Shown: positions 7,456 through 15,570 of the stretch, one piece after another | Layout of the letters: every line of letters starts with the position of its first letter | How positions within the stretch are numbered: the first letter of the stretch is position 1 | From: Bacteroidales bacterium UBA2800 | GTDB taxonomy: Bacteria; Bacteroidota; Bacteroidia; Bacteroidales; Paludibacteraceae | Direction: 5' to 3' | Length of the DNA: 22,170 nucleotides | Assembly (NCBI GenBank): GCA_002351925.1 | Contig: DEHM01000016.1 | Coordinates: forward strand, 1 to 22,170 | The notes under the pieces: generated by a model | Seen by the model: the letters and a program-made list of their open reading frames with translations, nothing else | Told to the model about the DNA's origin: nothing | Database searches by the model: none | Translations under genes and position numbers: made by a program

Positions 7456-9183
7456 ATGGAAAACTACATTGTTTCGGCGCGTAAGTACCGCCCGCGGACC
7501 TTCGAGTCGGTGGTGGGTCAGCAAGCCTTGACACAGACGCTGCAGAACGCTATCCGTCAGGATAGACTGGCGCACGCCTATCTGTTCTGCGGTCCGCGTG
7601 GCGTAGGTAAGACGACCTGTGCGCGTATCTTCGCCAAGACGATCAACTGTCTGAACCCGCAGAACGGCCACGACGCTTGCAACGAGTGTGAGTCGTGCCG
7701 CGCGTTCAATGAGCAACGCTCGTTCAACATCCACGAACTGGATGCCGCGAGCAACAACTCGGTGGAGGATATCAAGTCGATTCTCGACCAGGTGCGTATC
7801 CCGCCGCAGATAGGTAAGTACTCCGTCTATATCATCGACGAGGTGCACATGCTCTCTACGGCTGCGTTCAACGCCCTGCTGAAGACGCTGGAAGAACCGC
7901 CCTCATACGCCATCTTCATCCTGGCGACCACCGAGAAACACAAGGTGCTGCCGACCATCCTGAGTCGCTGCCAGGTGTATGACTTCAACCGTATCACCGT
8001 GCAGGACACGATAGCCCATCTGCAGAAAGTGGCGGCTAACGAGGGTATCAAGGTCAGCGTGGAGGCTCTCAACGTCGTGGCACAAAAAGCCGACGGCGGA
8101 CTGCGTGACGCACTCTCTATCTTCGACCAGCTGGTAGCATTCTGCGGCAGCGAGATCACCTACGAGCGCACCATCGAGGTGCTCAATGTGCTCGATAGCG
8201 ACTATTATTTCCGGCTGGTGGATATGGCTTTGCGTCACGATGTGACCAATGCCCTGCTGCTGCTCAACGACGTGCTCAACCACGGTTTCGATGCCGGCCA
8301 CTTCATCGTCGGCCTGGCGCAACACCTGCGCGACGTGCTCGTCAGCAAGGACAAACAGACCTTGCCGCTGCTGGAGACAGCCGACAGTATACGTGCCCGT
8401 TATGCTGCGCAGGCGGCGAATTGTGCGCCAATGTGGATATTCGCAGCACTCGACATCCTCAATACCTGCGATATCAACTATCGTACGGCGCGCAACAAAC
8501 GACTGACGGTGGAGCTCTGTCTCGTGAAGCTGTGCCAACTGGGAGTGCCGCAGAACATCCCCACTACGCAACCCGTTCAGTCCGCTCAACCGGCTCAACC
8601 GACAGCAGCCGCTCCCGCAGCTCAGGCTGCGCCAAAGCCTGCTCAGCCGGCAGAACCAAAACCCGCAGAGCCCGTGCGTGTAGAGGCGCCTAAGCCGACA
8701 CCTGCACCGCCGTCCATCCCAAAGATGCCCGGAGCAGGCCTCGGGCTGGGACTCAAGAAACCGACTGAACCCGCCGCAGAGCAACCGGTCAACCCGACTT
8801 CCGCACCCGCAGCACCGCAGAACAGCCCTTTCTCAGCTGACCAATTCAGAGACGCGTGGATTGGTCTGAGTCGTACTCATGCTGAGGAACCGCGTCTCAG
8901 GCAACTGCTGGAGAACTATATTCCGGTGATGGTCGAGGAAACAACGGCCGAGGTGTCGATGCCTAACCCGTGGCAACAAGCCGAGATGCGTAAAGCCTTG
9001 CCGCGACTGCTGACGGAGCTGCGCCGCACGCTCCATAACGACCAACTGACGATACAAGTCAAACTCGCGGAATACGACCGCGAGCAAATGGCCTTTACCG
9101 CCGAAGAGAAATACAAATTGATGGCAGAGAGCAATCCGGCGCTCACCCAACTCAAGGAGCGCTTGGATCTGGTGCTCGATTAG
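7456..9183 (+). CDS. dnaX: DNA polymerase III subunit gamma/tau
   Basis: This 575-residue clamp-loader ATPase has the AAA+ domain at the N terminus. Walker A is GPRGVGKTT (46-54, K52). The zinc module uses C65, C75, C78 and C81. Walker B is IIDEVHML (126-133, D128/E129). ATTEKHKVLPTILSRCQVYD carries the SRC arginine finger, and DGGLRDALS is sensor 2. The lid and collar domains run to about residue 365. A Pro/Ala/Gln-rich linker (about 370-460) then leads to a C-terminal domain expected to bind polymerase and helicase. No slippery A-rich heptamer like that producing gamma in E. coli is evident, so only the long form is predicted. The start follows the PPTase gene by 9 nt. The TAG stop is the first part of a GATTAGAG repeat array. 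Confidence 0.97.
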   Translation: MENYIVSARKYRPRTFESVVGQQALTQTLQNAIRQDRLAHAYLFCGPRGVGKTTCARIFAKTINCLNPQNGHDACNECESCRAFNEQRSFNIHELDAASNNSVEDIKSILDQVRIPPQIGKYSVYIIDEVHMLSTAAFNALLKTLEEPPSYAIFILATTEKHKVLPTILSRCQVYDFNRITVQDTIAHLQKVAANEGIKVSVEALNVVAQKADGGLRDALSIFDQLVAFCGSEITYERTIEVLNVLDSDYYFRLVDMALRHDVTNALLLLNDVLNHGFDAGHFIVGLAQHLRDVLVSKDKQTLPLLETADSIRARYAAQAANCAPMWIFAALDILNTCDINYRTARNKRLTVELCLVKLCQLGVPQNIPTTQPVQSAQPAQPTAAAPAAQAAPKPAQPAEPKPAEPVRVEAPKPTPAPPSIPKMPGAGLGLGLKKPTEPAAEQPVNPTSAPAAPQNSPFSADQFRDAWIGLSRTHAEEPRLRQLLENYIPVMVEETTAEVSMPNPWQQAEMRKALPRLLTELRRTLHNDQLTIQVKLAEYDREQMAFTAEEKYKLMAESNPALTQLKERLDLVLD

Positions 9184-9209
9184 AGGATTAGAGGATTAGT
9201 GGATTAGAG
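9181..9209 (+). repeat. Intercistronic 8-nt tandem array (GATTAGAG)
   Basis: TAGAG, GATTAGAG, GATTAGTG, GATTAGAG. The array begins on the dnaX stop codon and ends 2 nt before the next ATG, filling nearly all of the gap. It puts TAG in all three frames. Confidence 0.85.
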
Positions 9210-9211
9210 AA

Positions 9212-10918
9212 ATGGCTGACCTGCTGAAATACTTGCCGACGACTCGCAAAGAGATGGAGCTGCGTGGCTGGGATGAAGTGGACATCGTCTTCTTCACCGG
9301 CGACGCCTATATCGACCATCCTTCGTTTGGCGCAGCGGTATTGGGCAGGGTGCTGGAGGCTGCCGGTTATCGCGTAGCGATAGTGCCGCAACCTGACTGG
9401 CATGGCGACTACCGTGATTTCAAGAAGTTCGGCCGCCCGCGGCTCTATTTTGCCGTCTCGGCAGGCTCGATGGACTCGATGGTAAACCACTATACCGCTG
9501 CCCGTCGTAAGCGCTCGGACGATGCCTACACGCCTGAAGGCAGGGCAGGTCTGCGACCGGACTACTGCACCATCACCTATTGCCGCATCCTCAAGCAGTT
9601 GTATCCCGATGTGCCGATCGTGATAGGCGGTATAGAGGCGTCAATGCGCCGACTGACCCACTACGACTACTGGCAGGACAAATTGATGCCGTCCATCCTG
9701 GTGGACAGCGGTGCCGACCTGCTGGTGTTTGGCATGGGCGAGCAGGCGATGACAGATATCGCTAATGCGATAAGGGACAATGGAAAATGGACAACGGACC
9801 ATTGTCATGCTATTCCGCAGACGGCCTATCTGACGAGCGACAAGCGCGAGATACCGGCCGACGCTATCTGGCTCGCCAGCCACGAGGAGGCCGTCAAAGA
9901 CAAACGCAAACATGCGGAGAACTTCCGGCTGATAGAGGTGGAGTCCAACAAGATTCACCAGACGACTTTGGTACAACCCGTCGGTCGGCAGTGGGTAGTG
10001 GTCAATCCCGCCTATCTGCCTATCACGAGCGAGCAGCTGGACGCCATCTTCGACCTGCCGTACCAATACACGCCGCACCCGAAGTACAAGGACAAACGGA
10101 TACCGGCCTACGAGATGATCAAGTGGTCGGTCTGTATGCATCGCGGCTGTTTTGGTGGTTGCTCGTTCTGCACCATCTCTGCCCACCAGGGCAAGCAGAT
10201 CGTCTCGCGCTCCAAAGCCTCCATACTGAGGCAGATAGAGCGGCTGAGCCAACTGCCCGACTGGCACGGCATCATCAGCGACCTGGGCGGTCCTTCGGCC
10301 AATATGTATGGCATCTGCGGCAAGGACAAGACGCTCTGCGAGAAATGTGCGCGGGCGAGCTGCCTGCAACCGGCTATCTGCAAGAACCTCGACAGAGACT
10401 TCAACGCCGTGCTGGATATCTACCGCACCGTGGATAAGTTGCCGTACGTGAAACATGCGTTTGTGGGTTCGGGTATCCGCTACGATCTTATGAGCGAGGA
10501 GTATGCCCGTCAGCTCATCACGCGTCATGTGTCCGGCCGACTGAAAGTGGCGCCGGAGCATTGCTCCGACAATGTGCTGCGCCTCATGCGCAAACCCGAG
10601 TGGCAACACTATCTCCGTTTTCGCGAGCTGTTCCTGCGTATCAATCGCGATGCGGGGCTGCGCCAACAGCTGATACCGTATTTTATCTCCTCGCACCCAG
10701 GGTGCACGCGGTCAGATATGAAGATGCTGGCCGAGGAGACGAGAAAGATGAACTACCGGCCGGAACAAGTACAGGACTTCACGCCGACGCCGATGACGCT
10801 GTCGACCACGATGTTCTATACCGGCCTCAACCCCTATACCGGTCAACCCGTTTATGTGGCGCGGACGGCCGAAGAGAAAAAACAACAAAACAGCTATTTC
10901 TTCTGGTATAAAAGATAA
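9212..10918 (+). CDS. YgiQ-family radical SAM protein
   Basis: This 568-residue protein matches the UPF0313/YgiQ family. The N-terminal region starts with FLPTTRKEME-like LKYLPTTRKEMELRGWDEVD and contains a B12-binding-like fold with the family's VIGGIEASMRRLTHYDYWQD. The radical SAM cluster motif is C313-x3-C317-x2-C320 in CMHRGCFGGCSFC, followed by SKASILRQIERLSQL and ISDLGGPSANMYG. A second cysteine set follows (C-x2-C-x4-C). The C-terminal part (YFISSHPGCTRSDMKMLAEE, QVQDFTPTPMTLSTTMFYTG) is also typical. The basic, proline-rich tail of many relatives is short here. The biochemical role of the family is not settled. Residues 188-197 (RDNGKWTTDH) come from a 7-nt repeat. The spacing to dnaX is 28 nt and to the next gene 9 nt. 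Confidence 0.92.
   Translation: MADLLKYLPTTRKEMELRGWDEVDIVFFTGDAYIDHPSFGAAVLGRVLEAAGYRVAIVPQPDWHGDYRDFKKFGRPRLYFAVSAGSMDSMVNHYTAARRKRSDDAYTPEGRAGLRPDYCTITYCRILKQLYPDVPIVIGGIEASMRRLTHYDYWQDKLMPSILVDSGADLLVFGMGEQAMTDIANAIRDNGKWTTDHCHAIPQTAYLTSDKREIPADAIWLASHEEAVKDKRKHAENFRLIEVESNKIHQTTLVQPVGRQWVVVNPAYLPITSEQLDAIFDLPYQYTPHPKYKDKRIPAYEMIKWSVCMHRGCFGGCSFCTISAHQGKQIVSRSKASILRQIERLSQLPDWHGIISDLGGPSANMYGICGKDKTLCEKCARASCLQPAICKNLDRDFNAVLDIYRTVDKLPYVKHAFVGSGIRYDLMSEEYARQLITRHVSGRLKVAPEHCSDNVLRLMRKPEWQHYLRFRELFLRINRDAGLRQQLIPYFISSHPGCTRSDMKMLAEETRKMNYRPEQVQDFTPTPMTLSTTMFYTGLNPYTGQPVYVARTAEEKKQQNSYFFWYKR
9775..9802 (+). repeat. In-gene 7-nt tandem array (GGACAAT type)
   Basis: Four heptamers, GGACAAT, GGAAAAT, GGACAAC, GGACCAT, inside the YgiQ-family gene, read as R-D-N-G-K-W-T-T-D-H between two conserved blocks. 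Confidence 0.78.
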
Positions 10919-10927
10919 GATTGAGCT

Positions 10928-11908
10928 ATGAAACCAACCATTAATACCCGTCGTTATCGGATCAATCCCGAGACGCTCCAGCTGGAGCGCGTGGAGCACG
11001 GAGTGCGTTACTGGCTGCGCCGTTCAGGTCGTTATCTGATAGGCGGTATCTGCCTGGGCGTAGTGTTCTTCTATGTGTATCATGCTTTCTTCCCCTCGCC
11101 CCGTGAGGCGGCGCTGCAGTCGCAAAACCGCACGCTGACGGCGCAGCTGAAGATGATGGAGCGTCAGGTGGATCAGATACAAGTGGTGCTGGACGATATC
11201 GCCCAGCGTGACGACAATCTCTACCGCGCGTTGTTGGGTGCGGAGCCTATCCCGCAGAGTGTGCGTCTGGGCGCTACGCGGCAGATCAGTTACTACGACT
11301 CTCTGGCGCGCATGAGCAATACCCAACTCATCGCCGATGTGCAGCGTAAAGTGGATCTGCTGGAGAAAGAACTGTACGTGCAGGCCAAGTCGTACGACGA
11401 GATACTCCAGTTGGCCAAGAACCAGGAGGTGCGTATGGAGAACATACCCGCCATCCAACCTGTGCTCAACAAGAACCTGAAGCACATGGCGTCCGGTTAC
11501 GGCTGGCGTATCGACCCGGTCTACCATATCCGTCGTTTCCACGAAGGGATGGATTTCTCGGCGCCTATCGGTACCGACATCTTTGCTACGGGCAACGGTA
11601 TCGTGGTCTATGCCGGTTGGCGTCAGGGCTACGGCGAGACGGTGGAGATAGACCACGGTTTCGGCTATGCCACGCGTTATGCCCACTGCCATAAACTCAA
11701 GGTGCGGGTAGGGCAGAAAGTGAAGCGAGGCGACGTCATCGCGCTGGTGGGCAATACCGGCAAGTCGACAGGCCCTCACGTGCATTATGAGGTGCATTAT
11801 CAAGGTCGACCCATCGATCCGCGTAACTACTATTTCTACGACCTCAGCCCCGAGGACTACGACAAGATGGTACAACTCTCGTCGAACATGGGTAATATGA
11901 TGGACTAA
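10928..11908 (+). CDS. M23-family (LytM-type) metallopeptidase, membrane-anchored
   Basis: This 326-residue protein has a basic N terminus, one membrane helix (about 37-55, YLIGGICLGVVFFYVYHAFF) and a coiled-coil region (about 65-100 and 135-160). The C-terminal LytM/peptidase_M23 domain (about 190-300) carries the zinc ligands H205 and D209 in HEGMDF, H253 in YAHCH and H286 in HVHYE. All metal and catalytic positions are intact, so it could cut peptidoglycan cross-bridges itself, unlike degenerate EnvC-type activators. It is predicted to act in the periplasm, anchored in the inner membrane. It is the last gene of the operon and is followed immediately by a terminator. Confidence 0.92.
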   Translation: MKPTINTRRYRINPETLQLERVEHGVRYWLRRSGRYLIGGICLGVVFFYVYHAFFPSPREAALQSQNRTLTAQLKMMERQVDQIQVVLDDIAQRDDNLYRALLGAEPIPQSVRLGATRQISYYDSLARMSNTQLIADVQRKVDLLEKELYVQAKSYDEILQLAKNQEVRMENIPAIQPVLNKNLKHMASGYGWRIDPVYHIRRFHEGMDFSAPIGTDIFATGNGIVVYAGWRQGYGETVEIDHGFGYATRYAHCHKLKVRVGQKVKRGDVIALVGNTGKSTGPHVHYEVHYQGRPIDPRNYYFYDLSPEDYDKMVQLSSNMGNMMD

Positions 11909-11942
11909 AAAAATCGCGTCTCAACCGAGGCGCGATATTTTT
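11909..11942. terminator. Bidirectional terminator between convergent genes
   Basis: A 10-bp stem (11913-11922 with 11927-11936, one G-U pair) closes a 4-nt AACC loop. It is flanked by an A run on the left and a T run on the right, so it works on both strands. The stop codon of the convergent regulator lies inside the stem. Confidence 0.85.
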
Positions 11943-12616
11943 TGCAGAGCCGCTTCATCCAGTATCCGGATGCGTTTGCCGTCAATGGCCAGCAGTCCTT
12001 CTTGCGCAAATTGGCTGAGTGTGCGGATGGCATTGCTGGTAATCATATTGCTCATGTTGGCCAAATCTTCCCGCGATATGAGCATCGCAATGGTGCTGCC
12101 GTCCTCCTCCAGTCCGTATTGGGCTATCAGGTGCAGAATCGATTCGGCCAGACGGCCGCGTATATGTTTCTGAGTCAGGTTGACCGTCTGTATCTCCGAT
12201 ATCTTCAGGTCGCGCGCCATAGTCTGCATCATCGCGTAGCAGAACGCGCTGTTTTCCTGCACCAGCCGGCGGAAGATGTCGCTGGGAATCCGATAGAGTG
12301 CGCTGGGCTCAAAGGCGCTGGCACTCGAGCCATAAGGCTCGTTGGCGATGGCAGCACGGTAGCCGAAGAGATCGTAGGGCTTTAGCACACGGATGATCTG
12401 ACGCTGACCGATACCGTCTTTGTAGATACGTACCTTGCCGGCCAGCAACATCCATATATACGACGAAGTGTCTCCCTCGTGGCGAATCAGATCGTTCTTC
12501 TCGTAATAGACCACTTCCACCTGCTCGTTCACTTCTGCTTTCTGCGTCGGCGTGAGGGTGTCCCAGATCGGATTCAGCTCCCATAGAGGACGGATAGACA
12601 CTTCATTTCTGCTCAT
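11921..12616 (-). CDS. Crp/Fnr-family transcriptional regulator
   Basis: This is a 231-residue protein. The N-terminal cyclic-nucleotide-binding-like beta roll (about 20-135) includes YYEKNDLIRHEGDTSSYIWM then LLAGKVRIYKDG. A dimerisation helix and a winged helix-turn-helix follow (HIRGRLAESILHLIAQYG, then SREDLANMSNMITSNAIRTL). The Arg/Ser phosphate-cassette residues of true cAMP receptors are not obvious, and there is no N-terminal Fe-S cysteine set, so the signal is unknown. I chose ATG 12616; an in-frame TTG at 12625 is the only upstream alternative. It is divergent from gcvP with an overlapping promoter, so direct control of gcvP is possible but unproven. Confidence 0.9.
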   Translation of the reverse strand: MSRNEVSIRPLWELNPIWDTLTPTQKAEVNEQVEVVYYEKNDLIRHEGDTSSYIWMLLAGKVRIYKDGIGQRQIIRVLKPYDLFGYRAAIANEPYGSSASAFEPSALYRIPSDIFRRLVQENSAFCYAMMQTMARDLKISEIQTVNLTQKHIRGRLAESILHLIAQYGLEEDGSTIAMLISREDLANMSNMITSNAIRTLSQFAQEGLLAIDGKRIRILDEAALQKISRLG

Positions 12617-12645
12617 ACAGACCAATACAATTCGTAAATTTTCTG

Positions 12646-12677
12646 CAAATTTACAAAAATATTTTCATATATGCAAA
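12646..12677 (-). promoter_or_regulatory. Promoter of the Crp/Fnr-family gene
   Basis: On the minus strand, TTTG (12677-12674), a 20-nt spacer and TAAATTTG (12653-12646) lie 29 nt before the ATG. The -33 element sits inside the spacer of the divergent gcvP promoter. Confidence 0.75.
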
Positions 12678-12693
12678 AAAAAGTGTAACTTTG
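12663..12693 (+). promoter_or_regulatory. Promoter of gcvP
   Basis: The -7 is TAACTTTG (12686-12693). The -33 region (TTTC around 12663) is a weaker match, 19 nt upstream. The -7 runs into the dyad TTTGC-A-GCAAA. The leader to the ATG is about 35 nt. Confidence 0.65.
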
Positions 12694-12734
12694 CAGCAAA
12701 ATTACGAAGAAACATATAAATTACCTATAAAATC

Positions 12735-15560
12735 ATGAAAGTGAACTATCTGGAGGCACGTCATATCGGCCTCAGTGCAGCAGACGAAAAACACATGTTG
12801 GGCACCGTCGGTGCCGAGTCGCTCGAGGCTTTGGTGCAGGAAACCATGCCGGAGGATATCCTGCTCAAGGAGCCTATCGACTTGGATGAGCCGGTCAGCG
12901 AGCAGGACTATCTCACTTTAGCAGAGACCGAACTGCAGCAGAACGACGCCTTGGCGCGCTCGTATATCGGCCGCGGCTGGTACGGCACTATCACGCCGGC
13001 TGTCATCCGTCGTAACATCCTGGAGAATCCCGTGTGGTACACCAGTTACACGCCCTATCAGGCAGAGGTGAGCCAAGGTCGACTGGAGGCACTCTTTGTC
13101 TTCCAGACCATGATAAGCGACCTTACCGGACTGCCTCTGGCCAACTGCTCGCTGCTCGACGAGGCGACTGCCGCCGCCGAGTCGGTGACGATGATGCGTA
13201 ACTTGCGCAGCCGTGAGCAGGTGAAAGCCAATGTCCGCAAGGTCTTTGTCGACGAGAAGATTTGGCCCAACACCTTATCTGTATTACGCACGCGCGCAAA
13301 GGGACAAGACATCGAGATAGTCACCGGCAGTTATGCCGACTTCCGTCCCACGGACGAGTTCTTCGGCGCGCTGGTACAATGGCCTAACAGCGATGGAGCG
13401 ATAGAGGACTATGAGACTTTCCTCGACGACTGCCACGAGGCAGGACTGAAAGTGACGGTAGTGGCTGACCTACTGGCGCTGGCGCTGCTCAAACCGCTGA
13501 ACGCCGATATCATGTGCGGCACCGCCCAGCGTTTTGGTCTGCCGATGGGCTTTGGCGGCCCGACAGCCGGCTATATGGCTACGCGCGATGAGTACAAGCG
13601 CGAGATGCCGGGACGTATCATCGGACTGAGCAAGGACAAATACGAGCATCCGGCTTATCGTCTGGCGTTGCAGACCCGCGAACAGCATATCAAGCGCGAA
13701 CGCGCTACGTCCAACATCTGTACCGCCGAGGCACTCTCTGCCATGATGGCCGGCATGTATGGCGTTTACCATGGTGCGGAGGGCATACGCGAGATAGCCG
13801 AAGGTATCCACGGCAAAGCCGTCTACTTGAGCGAGATGGTGCAGGCCTATGGCTTCAACCAGGAGAACGCCGAGTTCTTCGACACCCTGCGTATCACGCG
13901 CGATGAGGACGAAGGATGGCAGGCGCGCCTGCGCGAGATAGCCGAAGAGGCCGGCTACAACTTCTACTACGACCCGCAGGGTTGGGTAGGGCTCTCCATC
14001 GACGAGACGGTCGGGCTGACCGAGATGAATGAACTCATCAATATCTTCGCCGACGCCAGTGGAAACATGGCGCAATACGAAGATTCGGAAGAGGCTTTCT
14101 CGGGACTCTGGTCTATCGACGAGAACCGCGTGCGCGACATCGACTATATGCAGGCCGATGTGTTCCGCCTCTACCATACCGAGACGGAGATGATGAGGTA
14201 TCTGAAGCGGCTCGACCGCAAGGACATCAGCCTGGCTACTTCTATGATACCGCTGGGCAGCTGTACGATGAAGCTCAACCCCGCAGCCGCAATGATACCT
14301 ATCACGTTCTCTGCGGCAACGAATATCCACCCGCTGGCACCGGCCGAACAGACCGAGGGATACGAGAACGTGATGCAAGCGCTCAAGAAACAGTTGCTGG
14401 CCATCACCGGCTTCGATGCCTGCACGCTGCAGCCTACTTCCGGCGCCGCCGGCGAGTATACCGGCTTGGTCGTTATCCGCGAGCAGTTGCATCGCCAGGG
14501 GCAGGATGCCCGTAAGGTGTTGCTTATCCCTGCCTCGGCGCACGGTACCAACCCTGCGTCGTGTGTACAGGCCGGCTTCACGCCGTGTGTCGTCAAGTGT
14601 GACGAGCAGGGTAATACCGACCTGGCTGACTGGCGGGCCAAAGCCGAGGAGAACAAAGACATCCTCGCCGGCTGTATGATCACCTATCCGTCCACCCACG
14701 GTATCTTCGAGCAGGACATCCGCGCGATGATAGCCGCTATCCATGACAATGGCGGCTATGTCTATATGGACGGCGCTAACATGAATGCCCAGATAGGTTG
14801 GACCAACCCGGCTTACATAGGTGCCGACGTGTGCCACCTGAATCTCCATAAGTCGTTTGCCTCGCCTCACGGCGGTGGCGGACCGGGAGCGGGTGCTGTA
14901 TGCTGCACCAAGCAGTTGGCCGATTGTCTGCCCGCAGAAGAGACGAACCGCGTCTCGGCGGCGCTCTACGGCAATGCCAATATGGCACTTATCTCGTGGG
15001 GCTATATAGCCATGATGGGCGAGGAAGGACTGCGTCATGCTACGGCAGCCGCTATCCTCTCGGCTAACTATATGGCCAAGCGCCTTAAGGATGCTTACGG
15101 CATCGTCTATACGGGTGAGAACGGCAGAGTGGGGCACGAGCTCATTCTCGACTGCCGCCAATTCCACGCCATCGGCATCACCGAAGCCGATATCGCCAAA
15201 CGTCTGATGGACTACGGCTATCATGCGCCTACGCTCTCTTTCCCGGTACACGGCACCCTCATGGTGGAGCCTACCGAGAGCGAGTCGCTGCAGGAAATCG
15301 ACCGTTTCTGCGACGTTCTCTTGCAGATTCGTCAGGAGATAGCCGACATCGAGTCAGGCAAAGCCGATAAGGCTGATAATGTGCTGATTAACGCGCCGCA
15401 TCCCGAATACGAAGTGGTGGCCGACGAGTGGAAACACCCGTATTCGCGCCAGCAGGCGGCCTATCCGACAGCTTGGGTGGCAGAGACCAAGTTCTGGTGT
15501 CCGGTAGGACGTGTGGACAATGGTTTCGGCGACCGTAACCTGATAGCCAAATTCCAATAA
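12735..15560 (+). CDS. gcvP: Glycine dehydrogenase (aminomethyl-transferring), P-protein
   Basis: This 941-residue PLP enzyme is the P-protein of the glycine cleavage system. It decarboxylates glycine and passes the aminomethyl group to the lipoyl arm of the H protein. Both halves are in one chain, as in E. coli. The N-terminal half has YTPYQAEVSQGRLEALFVFQ and the catalytically inactive fold repeat. The C-terminal half has SMIPLGSCTMKLNPAAAMIP, SAHGTNPAS and the PLP lysine K706 in NLHKSFASPHGGGGPGAG. The ending (VGRVDNGFGDRNLIAKFQ approximately) matches family length, so it is complete. The other components (gcvT, gcvH, lpd) are not in the window. The upstream neighbour is a divergent Crp/Fnr regulator; the YitT-family gene follows after 10 nt. 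Confidence 0.97.
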   Translation: MKVNYLEARHIGLSAADEKHMLGTVGAESLEALVQETMPEDILLKEPIDLDEPVSEQDYLTLAETELQQNDALARSYIGRGWYGTITPAVIRRNILENPVWYTSYTPYQAEVSQGRLEALFVFQTMISDLTGLPLANCSLLDEATAAAESVTMMRNLRSREQVKANVRKVFVDEKIWPNTLSVLRTRAKGQDIEIVTGSYADFRPTDEFFGALVQWPNSDGAIEDYETFLDDCHEAGLKVTVVADLLALALLKPLNADIMCGTAQRFGLPMGFGGPTAGYMATRDEYKREMPGRIIGLSKDKYEHPAYRLALQTREQHIKRERATSNICTAEALSAMMAGMYGVYHGAEGIREIAEGIHGKAVYLSEMVQAYGFNQENAEFFDTLRITRDEDEGWQARLREIAEEAGYNFYYDPQGWVGLSIDETVGLTEMNELINIFADASGNMAQYEDSEEAFSGLWSIDENRVRDIDYMQADVFRLYHTETEMMRYLKRLDRKDISLATSMIPLGSCTMKLNPAAAMIPITFSAATNIHPLAPAEQTEGYENVMQALKKQLLAITGFDACTLQPTSGAAGEYTGLVVIREQLHRQGQDARKVLLIPASAHGTNPASCVQAGFTPCVVKCDEQGNTDLADWRAKAEENKDILAGCMITYPSTHGIFEQDIRAMIAAIHDNGGYVYMDGANMNAQIGWTNPAYIGADVCHLNLHKSFASPHGGGGPGAGAVCCTKQLADCLPAEETNRVSAALYGNANMALISWGYIAMMGEEGLRHATAAAILSANYMAKRLKDAYGIVYTGENGRVGHELILDCRQFHAIGITEADIAKRLMDYGYHAPTLSFPVHGTLMVEPTESESLQEIDRFCDVLLQIRQEIADIESGKADKADNVLINAPHPEYEVVADEWKHPYSRQQAAYPTAWVAETKFWCPVGRVDNGFGDRNLIAKFQ

Positions 15561-15570
15561 CCGAGGTCTT

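Noticed and set aside
8560..8830. Pro/Ala/Gln-rich repetitive stretch in dnaX as part of the repeat-array family
   Set aside because: Low-complexity linkers are normal between the ATPase and tau domains of DnaX, and there is no regular 7-8-nt DNA period here.
7456..9183. Programmed frameshift in dnaX producing a short gamma form
   Set aside because: I saw no slippery A/G heptamer followed by an early stop in the -1 frame like the E. coli signal.
13470..15251. 593-codon open frame antisense to gcvP
   Set aside because: The gcvP frame is full length with its PLP lysine and conserved blocks; the antisense reading is His/Arg/Gly-rich with no recognisable domain.
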